Shown one piece after another: positions 57,846 to 64,000 of a stretch of DNA of 64,000 nt (the first letter of the stretch is position 1; every line of letters starts with the position of its first letter). Under the pieces are notes generated by a model. The model ran no database searches, had not been told where the DNA came from, and saw nothing but the letters and a program-made list of their open reading frames with translations. A program made the translations under genes and the position numbers. This DNA comes from Phyllobacterium zundukense (GTDB taxonomy: Bacteria > Pseudomonadota > Alphaproteobacteria > Rhizobiales > Rhizobiaceae). The DNA lies in assembly GCF_025452195.1 (NCBI RefSeq), contig NZ_CP104973.1, positions 2,153,001-2,217,000 of the forward strand, in the 5' to 3' direction.

Positions 57846-57965
57846 GGGTGAAAACTTTCAGAGGAATGGATCTAAATTTATAATTGGTGATATTCGCTTG
57901 AGAAATATAGCGGAATCATGTTCCGACGCGATCGTTTCACATAAATATTCGCGCCGCATACGCGA

Positions 57966-59162
57966 TTATACGATCAATGGATCGCGCCCCATGTTGAGAT
58001 GCAGCTCGTTGCCTTCATAGGCGTGGGCTGCAGCCACTTTTTCATCCAATTCCACGCCGAGGCCCGGTTCCGACGACGGAACGATATATCCGTCTTCCCA
58101 TTGAATCGGTTTCTTCAGAATATCGGCGTGGAAGCCGCCGAAAGCCTGGATGCATTCGAGAATAAGAAAGTTCGGGCTGCAGGTTGATATCTGAATGTTG
58201 GCGGCACCGACGATCGGGCCGCAATAGAGGTGCGGCGCGATCTGGGCGTGAAAGGTTTCTGCCATCCCGGCGATTTTCTTTGCTTCCAGTATGCCGCCGA
58301 CGCGGCCAAGATTCATCTGCAGGATGTTTGCCGCCCCGTTCACCAGCAGGCGCTGAAACTCATACTTCGTTGTCAGGCGCTCACCGGAAGCAATCGGGAT
58401 CGACGTATGCTGTTGCACATAGCCCATATTTTCCGGCATATCCGGCGGTACTGGCTCTTCCAGCCATAGGGGATCGTACGGTTCCAGACGCTTTGCCAGC
58501 CGGACAGCGCTGGTTGGTGTCATCTGACCATGCGTTCCGAATAAAAGATCAGCCTTGGAGCCGACGGCGTCACGGACCAGACGCGCGAATTTCTCACCAA
58601 GATCAAGCTGTTCCAACGATAGTTGGCGTGGATCGAACGATGTATAAGGGGCAACCGGATCGAACTTCACCGCCGTATAGCCTTGCGCGACGTATTCTGC
58701 CGCCCGCTCGGCAGAGGCTTCGGCATCCCAGTAGATGGCCGACGTCTCCCCCAGTTCCGGTTTGGGATAGATGTAGGTGTAGCTGCGCAGCCGTTCATGC
58801 ACCTTGCCACCGAGCAGTTCATAGACCGGCTTGTCGGCCTCCTTGCCGATGATATCCCAGCAGGCCATTTCAAGCGCCGACACCGCGCCCATGACCGTTA
58901 CATCGGGGCGCTGGGTAAAGCCGGCGGAATAGGCGCGGCGGAAGAACCGTTCGATATGGTGCGGGTCCTCGCCGATGAGCCAGCGCTCAGCCACGTCTTC
59001 GACGACCTTTCGCATGACTTGTGGACTGATGGTCGAATTGTAAGCCTCGCCATAGCCGACTACACCTGAATCGGTGCTGAGTTTGACGAAGAGAAACCAT
59101 GTCCCACCGAAAGAAGGCGGCGGATTGGCAACCACGAAGGTTTTGATATCTGTGATTTTCAT
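57966..59162 (-). CDS. Mandelate racemase/muconate lactonizing enzyme-family (enolase superfamily) protein
   Basis: A 398-residue enolase-superfamily enzyme. The N-terminal cap MKITDIKTFVVANPPPSFGG, the K-x-D block KFDPV (Lys166/Asp168), Glu residues in WLEEPVPP (second ligand) and ASGERL (third ligand), and a His in IAPHLYCG support the barrel. The first ligand position reads GTHGQMT (about 209-215) instead of an obvious Asp. Sugar-acid dehydratase is the likely class, exact substrate unknown. It is a lone gene. Confidence 0.85.
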   Translation of the reverse strand: MKITDIKTFVVANPPPSFGGTWFLFVKLSTDSGVVGYGEAYNSTISPQVMRKVVEDVAERWLIGEDPHHIERFFRRAYSAGFTQRPDVTVMGAVSALEMACWDIIGKEADKPVYELLGGKVHERLRSYTYIYPKPELGETSAIYWDAEASAERAAEYVAQGYTAVKFDPVAPYTSFDPRQLSLEQLDLGEKFARLVRDAVGSKADLLFGTHGQMTPTSAVRLAKRLEPYDPLWLEEPVPPDMPENMGYVQQHTSIPIASGERLTTKYEFQRLLVNGAANILQMNLGRVGGILEAKKIAGMAETFHAQIAPHLYCGPIVGAANIQISTCSPNFLILECIQAFGGFHADILKKPIQWEDGYIVPSSEPGLGVELDEKVAAAHAYEGNELHLNMGRDPLIV

Positions 59163-59334
59163 GATCCCTCCGGATGCTCACTATCGATCAGACTAGGCCA
59201 CACTCCGCGTCATACCGAAACCACGCAGCGACCCGCACTGTCGGGTTTCCGACAGTTCTTGCGGCGGCCCCTTTCCAAAACTGCCGCTGCAAAGCATCAT
59301 GCTGCAAATCCGCATTGATCGATGGAGACAGCAG

Positions 59335-59724
59335 TTGAACGAACAAACCAAACCTATCGGCGAATTGACGCTGCGTACACTGGCGATGCCGGCCGATGCG
59401 AACGCAGCAGGCGATATTTTCGGCGGCTGGGTCATGGCGCAGATGGATTTGTCCTGCGGTATCAGGGCCGCGGAACGGGCAAGGGGCAGGGTGGTGACCG
59501 CCGCGGTCAAGGAAATGGCCTTCGCAAAACCGGTCAAGATCGGCGACACATTATGCGTCTATACGCATATCGATCGCGTCGGGCGCACTTCGATCACGTT
59601 GAAGGTCGAAGCTTGGGCGCAACGCTACCTCTCGGATCTGATGGAACGCGTTACTCACGCCGATTTCGTAATGGTTGCCCTCGACAAGGAGGGCAACCCG
59701 ACGCCAGTACCGGGCGAGCGCTAG
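59335..59724 (+). CDS. Acyl-CoA thioesterase (YciA/hot-dog family)
   Basis: A 129-residue hot-dog-fold enzyme. TLRTLAMPADANAAGDIFGG and WVMAQMDLSCGIRAAERARG are typical of the acyl-CoA thioesterase (YciA-like) group; GDTLCVYTHIDRVGRTSITL follows. It hydrolyses acyl-CoA, chain length unknown. I used the TTG at 59335, with GGAG (59324-59327) 7 nt upstream; an ATG at 59299 is in the same frame but lacks a site. Its stop overlaps the VOC gene end. Confidence 0.85.
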   Translation: MNEQTKPIGELTLRTLAMPADANAAGDIFGGWVMAQMDLSCGIRAAERARGRVVTAAVKEMAFAKPVKIGDTLCVYTHIDRVGRTSITLKVEAWAQRYLSDLMERVTHADFVMVALDKEGNPTPVPGER

Positions 59725-60137
59725 CCGCCGATCATGTATTTGTCCCAGAAACCGGCTTCTGATTCGATCTGTTCGACAACGTCGATCCACAGGCCGGAGG
59801 GATCATGAAATCCAAAACGGCGTTGCCCGAAAGGCTCGTCCGTCAGCGGATATTCGATGTTCAGACCGGTAGCGCTAACCTTTTCAAACGTTGCTCTGGC
59901 ATCCTCTACCTGCAATTCAAAGCACATGCCTGTGCCGCTGAAGCTCTCGGAACCGGGTGGTGCGGAGGGATGATCGGGCGCCATGAAGGCGATGGAAGCG
60001 GACTGGTCTTCCGCCAAAAGCAAGCAGAACCAGGTGCTGTCGAAACCACTGACGAAGCCGAGGTGCCGTATCCAGAAATCGCGGCAGGCTTCCTTTCGCG
60101 GGGTGACTATAATCGGATAGCGGTCCATGAAAGCCAT
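59721..60137 (-). CDS. VOC-family (glyoxalase-fold) protein
   Basis: A 138-residue protein. ACRDFWIRHLGFVSGFDSTW and FGQRRFGFHDPSGLWIDVVEQ fit the vicinal-oxygen-chelate fold, with a TGMCFELQVEDARATFEKVS middle. Metal residues are not all clear, so no reaction is assigned; it could be a resistance or dioxygenase-like protein. It is convergent with the thioesterase gene, the stops overlapping by 4 nt. Confidence 0.8.
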   Translation of the reverse strand: MAFMDRYPIIVTPRKEACRDFWIRHLGFVSGFDSTWFCLLLAEDQSASIAFMAPDHPSAPPGSESFSGTGMCFELQVEDARATFEKVSATGLNIEYPLTDEPFGQRRFGFHDPSGLWIDVVEQIESEAGFWDKYMIGG

Positions 60138-60227
60138 TTTTCTTCATCCTGTGATTTTGCGAGTCGCCGCATTAAACAGGGTCAGAAAAGACATTGGCAA
60201 GGGCCGTTTGTCAGGAGTCTAAATAGG

Positions 60228-60253
60228 AATAAGTTCTCAGCTGAGAACTTATT
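60228..60253. promoter_or_regulatory. Perfect 26-bp palindrome
   Basis: AATAAGTTCTCAG and its exact reverse complement abut with no loop. It lies in the 245-nt divergent gap between the VOC and LtrA genes, so an operator fits better than a terminator. Confidence 0.6.
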
Positions 60254-60343
60254 GGATCGATTTTTTCCAGTGATTCAGGTCGTCTCTGGATGGTATATTC
60301 ATTCCGATCCGGTTAACTGTCGATCGAATTCCTGGCCGCTTCG

Positions 60344-60404
60344 GGAGAAAAGCGTTTCATTTTTGGCAAAAAGCATTCCATTTTGAGCAAAAAGCGTATG
60401 AAAA
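60344..60404 (+). repeat. Three tandem imperfect ~20-nt repeats at the LtrA start
   Basis: The units begin about 60344, 60365 and 60385 and share a core of GMRAAAAGCRTTYCATTTT, with the third diverging at its end (AAAAAGCGTATGAAAA). The array ends in the first codons of the LtrA gene. Confidence 0.55.
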
Positions 60405-61609
60405 ATTGGGGCAAAAACGTGGCTTTTTTCGGAGCAATTCAAGACTACTCCCGCAAGCGCGGTGAAGCGGACAGCGCGAAAGTCGACTTCGTCGAACTCT
60501 TTTTCGACCTCGTATTCGTCTTCGCCATCACACAGATATCGCACTTGCTGCTGCATGATCTCAGCCTCAAGGGGCTCGTCGAAAGCGCGCTGCTCCTTTT
60601 GGCAATCTGGTGGGTCTGGGTCTACACGATGTGGTGCACCAACTGGCTCGATCCGGCGACCCCGCCGGTGCGCGCAATGTTGTTCGTGCTGATGCTGGCC
60701 GGGCTTGTACTTTCGACGTCGATCCCCACTGCCTTCGGAGCGCGCGGATTGGTCTTCGCCAGCGCTTTCGTCTTCATGCAGCTCGGCCGGTCGGTTTTCA
60801 TGGTGTGGGTGCTCCGACACCACAATCAGGCCAATTACCGCAATTACCTGCGGATCACGATCTGGCTCGCCGTGTCGGGCTCATTCTGGATTGCCGGTGG
60901 TTTCGCCGAACCGGAATACCGGCTTGTCTTTTGGGCAATAGCCCTGGGAATAGAAGTGGTGGGACCAGCCCTTGGTTTCTGGACGTTCGGCCTTGGGGCC
61001 TCTTCGACAGGAGAGTGGGATGTCGATGGTGAGTACATGGCGGAGCGCGCCGCGCTGTTTGTCATTATCGCACTTGGAGAGTCGATCCTCGTTTCGGGCG
61101 CCACGTTCGCCGATCAGGAATGGAATTTCATCTCCTTTTCGGCATTTCTGACGACGTTCGTTGCATCTGTTGCCATGTGGCTGGTCTATTTCAACGTCGG
61201 GCAATCGGCCGGCCATCACAAGATTGCGGCGACAGACGATCCCGGCAGGATCGCTCGCATGGCCTATACCTATGTTCACATTCTGCTTGTAGCCGGCATC
61301 ATCGTCGTTGCCGTATCTGATGAGCTTGTCCTCGCGCATCCGACGGGTCATTCCAGCGCCGCGACGATCTGGACGTCAATTGGTGGTACGGCGCTTTATC
61401 TCGCCGGGAATCTGCTGTTCAAGTTCTATATCGCCGGAAGACCGCCACTTTCTCATATGATTGGTCTGGGATTGTGCGCGATACTTGCTTTCTTTGCTGC
61501 CGGCCTTTCGCCATTGGTGCTCGGCGCCCTCACAACCGGCATTCTGATCATCGTCACGATCTGGGAGTATTTTGGCCAGGTGGAGGCCGACAACCCTGTT
61601 GAGCACTAG
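60383..61609 (+). CDS. Low-temperature requirement protein A (LtrA) family membrane protein
   Basis: Up to 408 residues with about ten membrane helices. The N-terminal VDFVELFFDLVFVFAITQIS is the LtrA signature, followed by IWWVWVYTMWCTNWLDP and, in the middle, YMAERAALFVIIALGESILV, which repeats the pattern. The family is named for Listeria growth at low temperature; the function is unknown. Possible starts are a TTG (60383) or ATG (60398). Confidence 0.88.
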   Translation: MSKKRMKNWGKNVAFFGAIQDYSRKRGEADSAKVDFVELFFDLVFVFAITQISHLLLHDLSLKGLVESALLLLAIWWVWVYTMWCTNWLDPATPPVRAMLFVLMLAGLVLSTSIPTAFGARGLVFASAFVFMQLGRSVFMVWVLRHHNQANYRNYLRITIWLAVSGSFWIAGGFAEPEYRLVFWAIALGIEVVGPALGFWTFGLGASSTGEWDVDGEYMAERAALFVIIALGESILVSGATFADQEWNFISFSAFLTTFVASVAMWLVYFNVGQSAGHHKIAATDDPGRIARMAYTYVHILLVAGIIVVAVSDELVLAHPTGHSSAATIWTSIGGTALYLAGNLLFKFYIAGRPPLSHMIGLGLCAILAFFAAGLSPLVLGALTTGILIIVTIWEYFGQVEADNPVEH

Positions 61610-62610
61610 CGGCAGGCGCGGCGTCCGCTCCGGCGTTGCATCAGATCGAAATGGAAATGTGTGCGATGGAACCGGTCATAGCCGGGTCCAAGAACCGTCG
61701 AGAAGTAATCGCAGGCGTCGGAACGTACTGTGTTCAGCAGCCCGCGCTGGCGGAACGAGAACCAGCCGGGCTTTTGCACCTGGATATCCTTGCCATTGTT
61801 GAGCGTGATTTTCGAAATGTCGAGAGCGTTACCCTTGGAATGTTCCGACATGCTTCTCCCGCGCTGGCTGCTCATGGTGCGGCAGGAATAGCTTGATGCC
61901 TGATGAATCGTGTGGATGCCGGAAAGATAGCGCAGGCGCGTCGAGGGTGCGAGATCGCCTTTGACCCAACGTGCGAAAGCAAGGGTCATCTGGCAATTCA
62001 GCGTGGCACTCGGCTTGAGCCTGATGCGTCCACTGGAAAATCCACTGACGGTCAGCGGGTGGTCGATCTTGCAGACGCCTCCATCATTGATGGGTTCGCG
62101 TTCCTGAAACACAACGCCAAGTTGTTTAAGCTGGGTACGACAGGCAATCTCGCTCCCCGACATGGCAAAGGCACTTTCTCCGCGCGCAATGGGGTCTCTG
62201 ATTCCGGCCGCATAACCGTAGCTTTCGGCATCATCGGAGGCCGGTTCGGATTCCGGCAGCGAGTAGGGCTTCGGCTCTGCGACTTGCGGGGTCTCCGGCA
62301 CGATAATTCTGTCCGGTTGCGGTTCGGCGTCCGGTACGGAAAGGACTTCGGGCTGCTGCGCGGCGATATCGTCCGACTGTGGTGTGGATTGTTGCTGGAT
62401 TTCCTCGGCGGTGACCTGCGTGCTTTCTTCACTTGCAAGGGATTGGCTGGCAACGGACGTGTCGTTGCTACCAACATCCGCCATGGGTCGCCGAACATCG
62501 CCCATGCCGCAACTGCTCAGCGCTGTCGACGTGAAAAGGACAAGCATGATCGAAAGGTGCTTAGAGCAAACCGCTCTAAAACGCGCGGCGGACGACAACG
62601 CAATACTCAT
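61606..62610 (-). CDS. Extensin-like lipoprotein
   Basis: A 334-residue protein. A lipoprotein signal ends at LSSC near residue 34. Residues about 40-140 are a Gln/Pro/Asp/Glu-rich linker. The C-terminal extensin-like domain has CKIDHPLTVSGFSSGRIRLK, SSYSCRTMSSQRGRSMSEHS, GNALDISKITLNNG and the ending FHRTHFHFDLMQRR. The family is common in this order; its periplasmic role is unknown. The ATG at 62610 is preferred over 62727, which lies in the repeat element. Confidence 0.88.
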   Translation of the reverse strand: MSIALSSAARFRAVCSKHLSIMLVLFTSTALSSCGMGDVRRPMADVGSNDTSVASQSLASEESTQVTAEEIQQQSTPQSDDIAAQQPEVLSVPDAEPQPDRIIVPETPQVAEPKPYSLPESEPASDDAESYGYAAGIRDPIARGESAFAMSGSEIACRTQLKQLGVVFQEREPINDGGVCKIDHPLTVSGFSSGRIRLKPSATLNCQMTLAFARWVKGDLAPSTRLRYLSGIHTIHQASSYSCRTMSSQRGRSMSEHSKGNALDISKITLNNGKDIQVQKPGWFSFRQRGLLNTVRSDACDYFSTVLGPGYDRFHRTHFHFDLMQRRSGRRACR

Positions 62611-62639
62611 GTCACCACATCCCCTTTGCCCGGTTACGC

Positions 62640-62908
62640 TAGGGTCAGGACCCATTAATCTGGTCGAAATGGTAGGCGGCCATTTGTTTGGATACGAGGA
62701 GCAAGGGCGATGGCAATGTTTATCCATTGTCGAGCCTTTGCGACAAAGTAGCCGGGCAAATGGACCCTATCCTGCGGACGCCGAAACGGCTGCAAGCTGC
62801 AGTGTCGAACTGCTCGGCCGGGGGAAAAACCCCGCCCTTCGCATCTCTCCTCGCATCTTCTTGCCGTTTCAGGCGCCATTTCGATCATATTAATGAGTCC
62901 TGACCCTA
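62640..62908. mobile_element. MITE-like element with 33-bp inverted ends
   Basis: The ends (62640-62672 and 62876-62908) match as inverted repeats at 30 of 33 positions, starting TAGGGTCAGGAC. The element is 269 bp, with no transposase domain recognised in either strand. A 3-bp CTA (or TA) is present at both edges and could be a target duplication. It lies between the extensin-like and DUF486 genes. Confidence 0.8.
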
Positions 62909-63070
62909 CGCGGATGCAGCTAAAAATAGAGGCAAATTGTAAAGGAAAGGTCAGCGTCGCTCTTAAGGCCTGCGTCGAAAATGTGATCCGATGCTGGTTG
63001 ATCCCGGCTTGATTTTGCTGCAATCACCTCGGCAACTGTTCTTCCTTCTCCTTCCTCCCGGAAACCATCC

Positions 63071-63421
63071 ATGACATCTCTGTTTTCACCCTACCTCATG
63101 CCAATATTCCTGCTTGCGGCGTCGAATGTGTTCATGACTTTTGCCTGGTACGGCCATTTGAAATATCCGATGGCGCCGCTTCCGCTGGTGGTCTTCATCA
63201 GCTGGGGTATTGCGCTTATGGAATATTGGCTGGCCATTCCCGCCAACCGCATCGGTCACACCGTCTATACGACGGCCGAACTGAAAACGATGCAGGAAGT
63301 CATCACGCTCGTTGTGTTCGCCCTGTTTTCGGTTTTCTACCTGAAAGAATCCTTCACCTGGCAGCACGCAGCAGGTTTTGCGTTGATAGCCGGCGGCGCA
63401 ACGCTGATCTTCAAGGCTTAA
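63071..63421 (+). CDS. DUF486/DMT-type small membrane protein
   Basis: A 116-residue protein with four membrane helices. NVFMTFAWYGHLKYPMAPLP and WGIALMEYWLAIPANRIGHT, then TAELKTMQEVITLVVFALFS and FTWQHAAGFALIAGGATLIF, match DUF486, a branch of the drug/metabolite transporter clan. Substrate unknown. It overlaps the convergent EamA gene by 11 nt. Confidence 0.88.
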   Translation: MTSLFSPYLMPIFLLAASNVFMTFAWYGHLKYPMAPLPLVVFISWGIALMEYWLAIPANRIGHTVYTTAELKTMQEVITLVVFALFSVFYLKESFTWQHAAGFALIAGGATLIFKA

Positions 63422-64000
63422 GGGCAGCTCTGCTGCGCAAAGCGGGTATCAGTTCGACGGCGATCATTGCGAAGAAGATAAGGGCGCAGCCCGCCACGCC
63501 CTGAAGCGACATGCGCTCACCCAACAATATTGTGCCGAAAAGCGCCGCAAAAAGCGCTTCGGAAGACAGCATGATCGCTGCCTGCGGAGCCGTAGTGAAA
63601 CGCTGTCCAACCGCCTGCAGCGTGAAAGCGATACCGGACGAGAAGATGCCGGCAAAGAGGATTTCGGGCGCGGCTGCAACAATCGAGAAGAGCTCGGTGC
63701 GTTCCGTTCCGAGCGCGATAATCAAGCCGAGCACGCCGCATACGATGAACTGCACTAGTGCAAGCATGATCGGCCTGCCACTTCTAATGGCGATGCGATT
63801 GATGAAAATGATCTGCAACGCCCAAAAAGCAGCGCAGGCGACGGTCAACCAGTCGCCGGTGGCCAACCCGTCGAGGTGCCCGCCCGACAACAGGTAGATG
63901 CCGGCGAGCGCAGTGAGTGCGCAGGGCCAAACGACAGGATGGGGCCACTGCCAGAAAAGCAAGACAGCGAGGAACGGCACCATGACCACATAAAGTCCTG
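63411..64000 (-). CDS. EamA/DMT-family transporter, C-terminal part (cut by window end)
   Basis: About 196 residues are visible with six or more helices of the EamA fold: LTALAGIYLLSGGHLDGLAT, the second-repeat start DWLTVACAAFWALQIIFINR, and SGIAFTLQAVGQRFTTAPQA then LSSEALFAALFGTILLGERM. The frame continues past the window end, so the N terminus is missing. DMT exporters move metabolites or drugs; substrate unknown. Confidence 0.9.
   Translation of the reverse strand, partial: GLYVVMVPFLAVLLFWQWPHPVVWPCALTALAGIYLLSGGHLDGLATGDWLTVACAAFWALQIIFINRIAIRSGRPIMLALVQFIVCGVLGLIIALGTERTELFSIVAAAPEILFAGIFSSGIAFTLQAVGQRFTTAPQAAIMLSSEALFAALFGTILLGERMSLQGVAGCALIFFAMIAVELIPALRSRAALKP

Noticed and set aside
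62655..63023. Possible minus-strand gene covering the inverted-repeat element
   Set aside because: It spans the repeat ends, matches no transposase by eye, and looks like a by-product of the element.
1..64000. CRISPR arrays, rRNA, tRNA and integrated prophage
   Set aside because: No regularly spaced direct repeats, cloverleaf-like sequence, rRNA motifs or phage structural modules were noticed; a tRNA scan program would be needed to exclude them fully.

Overview
The window reads as chromosomal DNA of an alphaproteobacterium of the order Hyphomicrobiales (Rhizobiales), probably near Phyllobacterium, Brucella/Ochrobactrum or Mesorhizobium. Signs are the petABC bc1 genes, the long N-terminally extended UvrB, a BA14K-type small protein, the MoxR/DUF58/BatA-DUF4159 block, the MarR-OmpR-EnvZ block divergent from ilvE, and many alphaproteobacterial conserved small proteins. 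The placement is by protein resemblance only. No rRNA, tRNA, CRISPR array or prophage was seen. Most of the window is core housekeeping DNA with dense coding.

Layout. 1-2.6 kb: end of leuA, a membrane protein, a phosphoesterase and a Nudix protein. 2.6-11.3 kb: glutathionyl-hydroquinone reductase, an acetyltransferase, and a four-gene minus-strand operon (moxR, DUF58, BatA/DUF4159, glutamine-amidotransferase-like membrane protein) whose last gene carries a frameshift. 11.4-17.5 kb: DUF1285, CoA pyrophosphatase and cca, then hemF, a LivJ-type binding protein and trmL. 17.5-23 kb: a frameshifted ABC exporter, petABC and apt. 23-32.5 kb: a minus-strand run with two overlapping MaoC genes, ychF, pth, rplY, prs, a lipoprotein, an M24 peptidase, pgeF, a MidA-type methyltransferase and lgt.

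32.6-36.2 kb holds the most striking locus: a three-gene operon for a family 2A encapsulin nanocompartment. It has a SrpI-like HK97-fold shell protein (305 aa), a cysteine desulfurase with a long Pro/Ala-rich N-terminal cargo region (617 aa; start overlapping the shell gene by 8 nt), and a serine O-acetyltransferase. Together they suggest a protein shell that stores or processes sulfur taken from cysteine, with local supply of the cysteine precursor O-acetylserine. It lies between ubiK and lgt.

36.6-53 kb: ubiK, small proteins, YbjN, a tRNA-binding protein, a GMC dehydrogenase module, a ribbon-helix-helix protein, a PetPR-like regulatory set, ilvE, a glycine-rich membrane protein, a metallo-hydrolase, BA14K and cold-shock proteins, a lytic transglycosylase, a HAD hydrolase, a HerA-like ATPase and an MFS transporter. 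53-64 kb: the divergent TetR regulator with a readable promoter/operator, uvrB, an HNH nuclease, SemiSWEET, an enolase-superfamily enzyme, a thioesterase, LtrA, an extensin-like lipoprotein, a 269-bp MITE-like element with 33-bp inverted ends, and two DMT-type membrane proteins, the last cut by the window edge.

Two otherwise intact genes (near 5.58 kb and 18.59 kb) each carry one apparent extra base, so either two genes are decaying or the assembly has indel errors.
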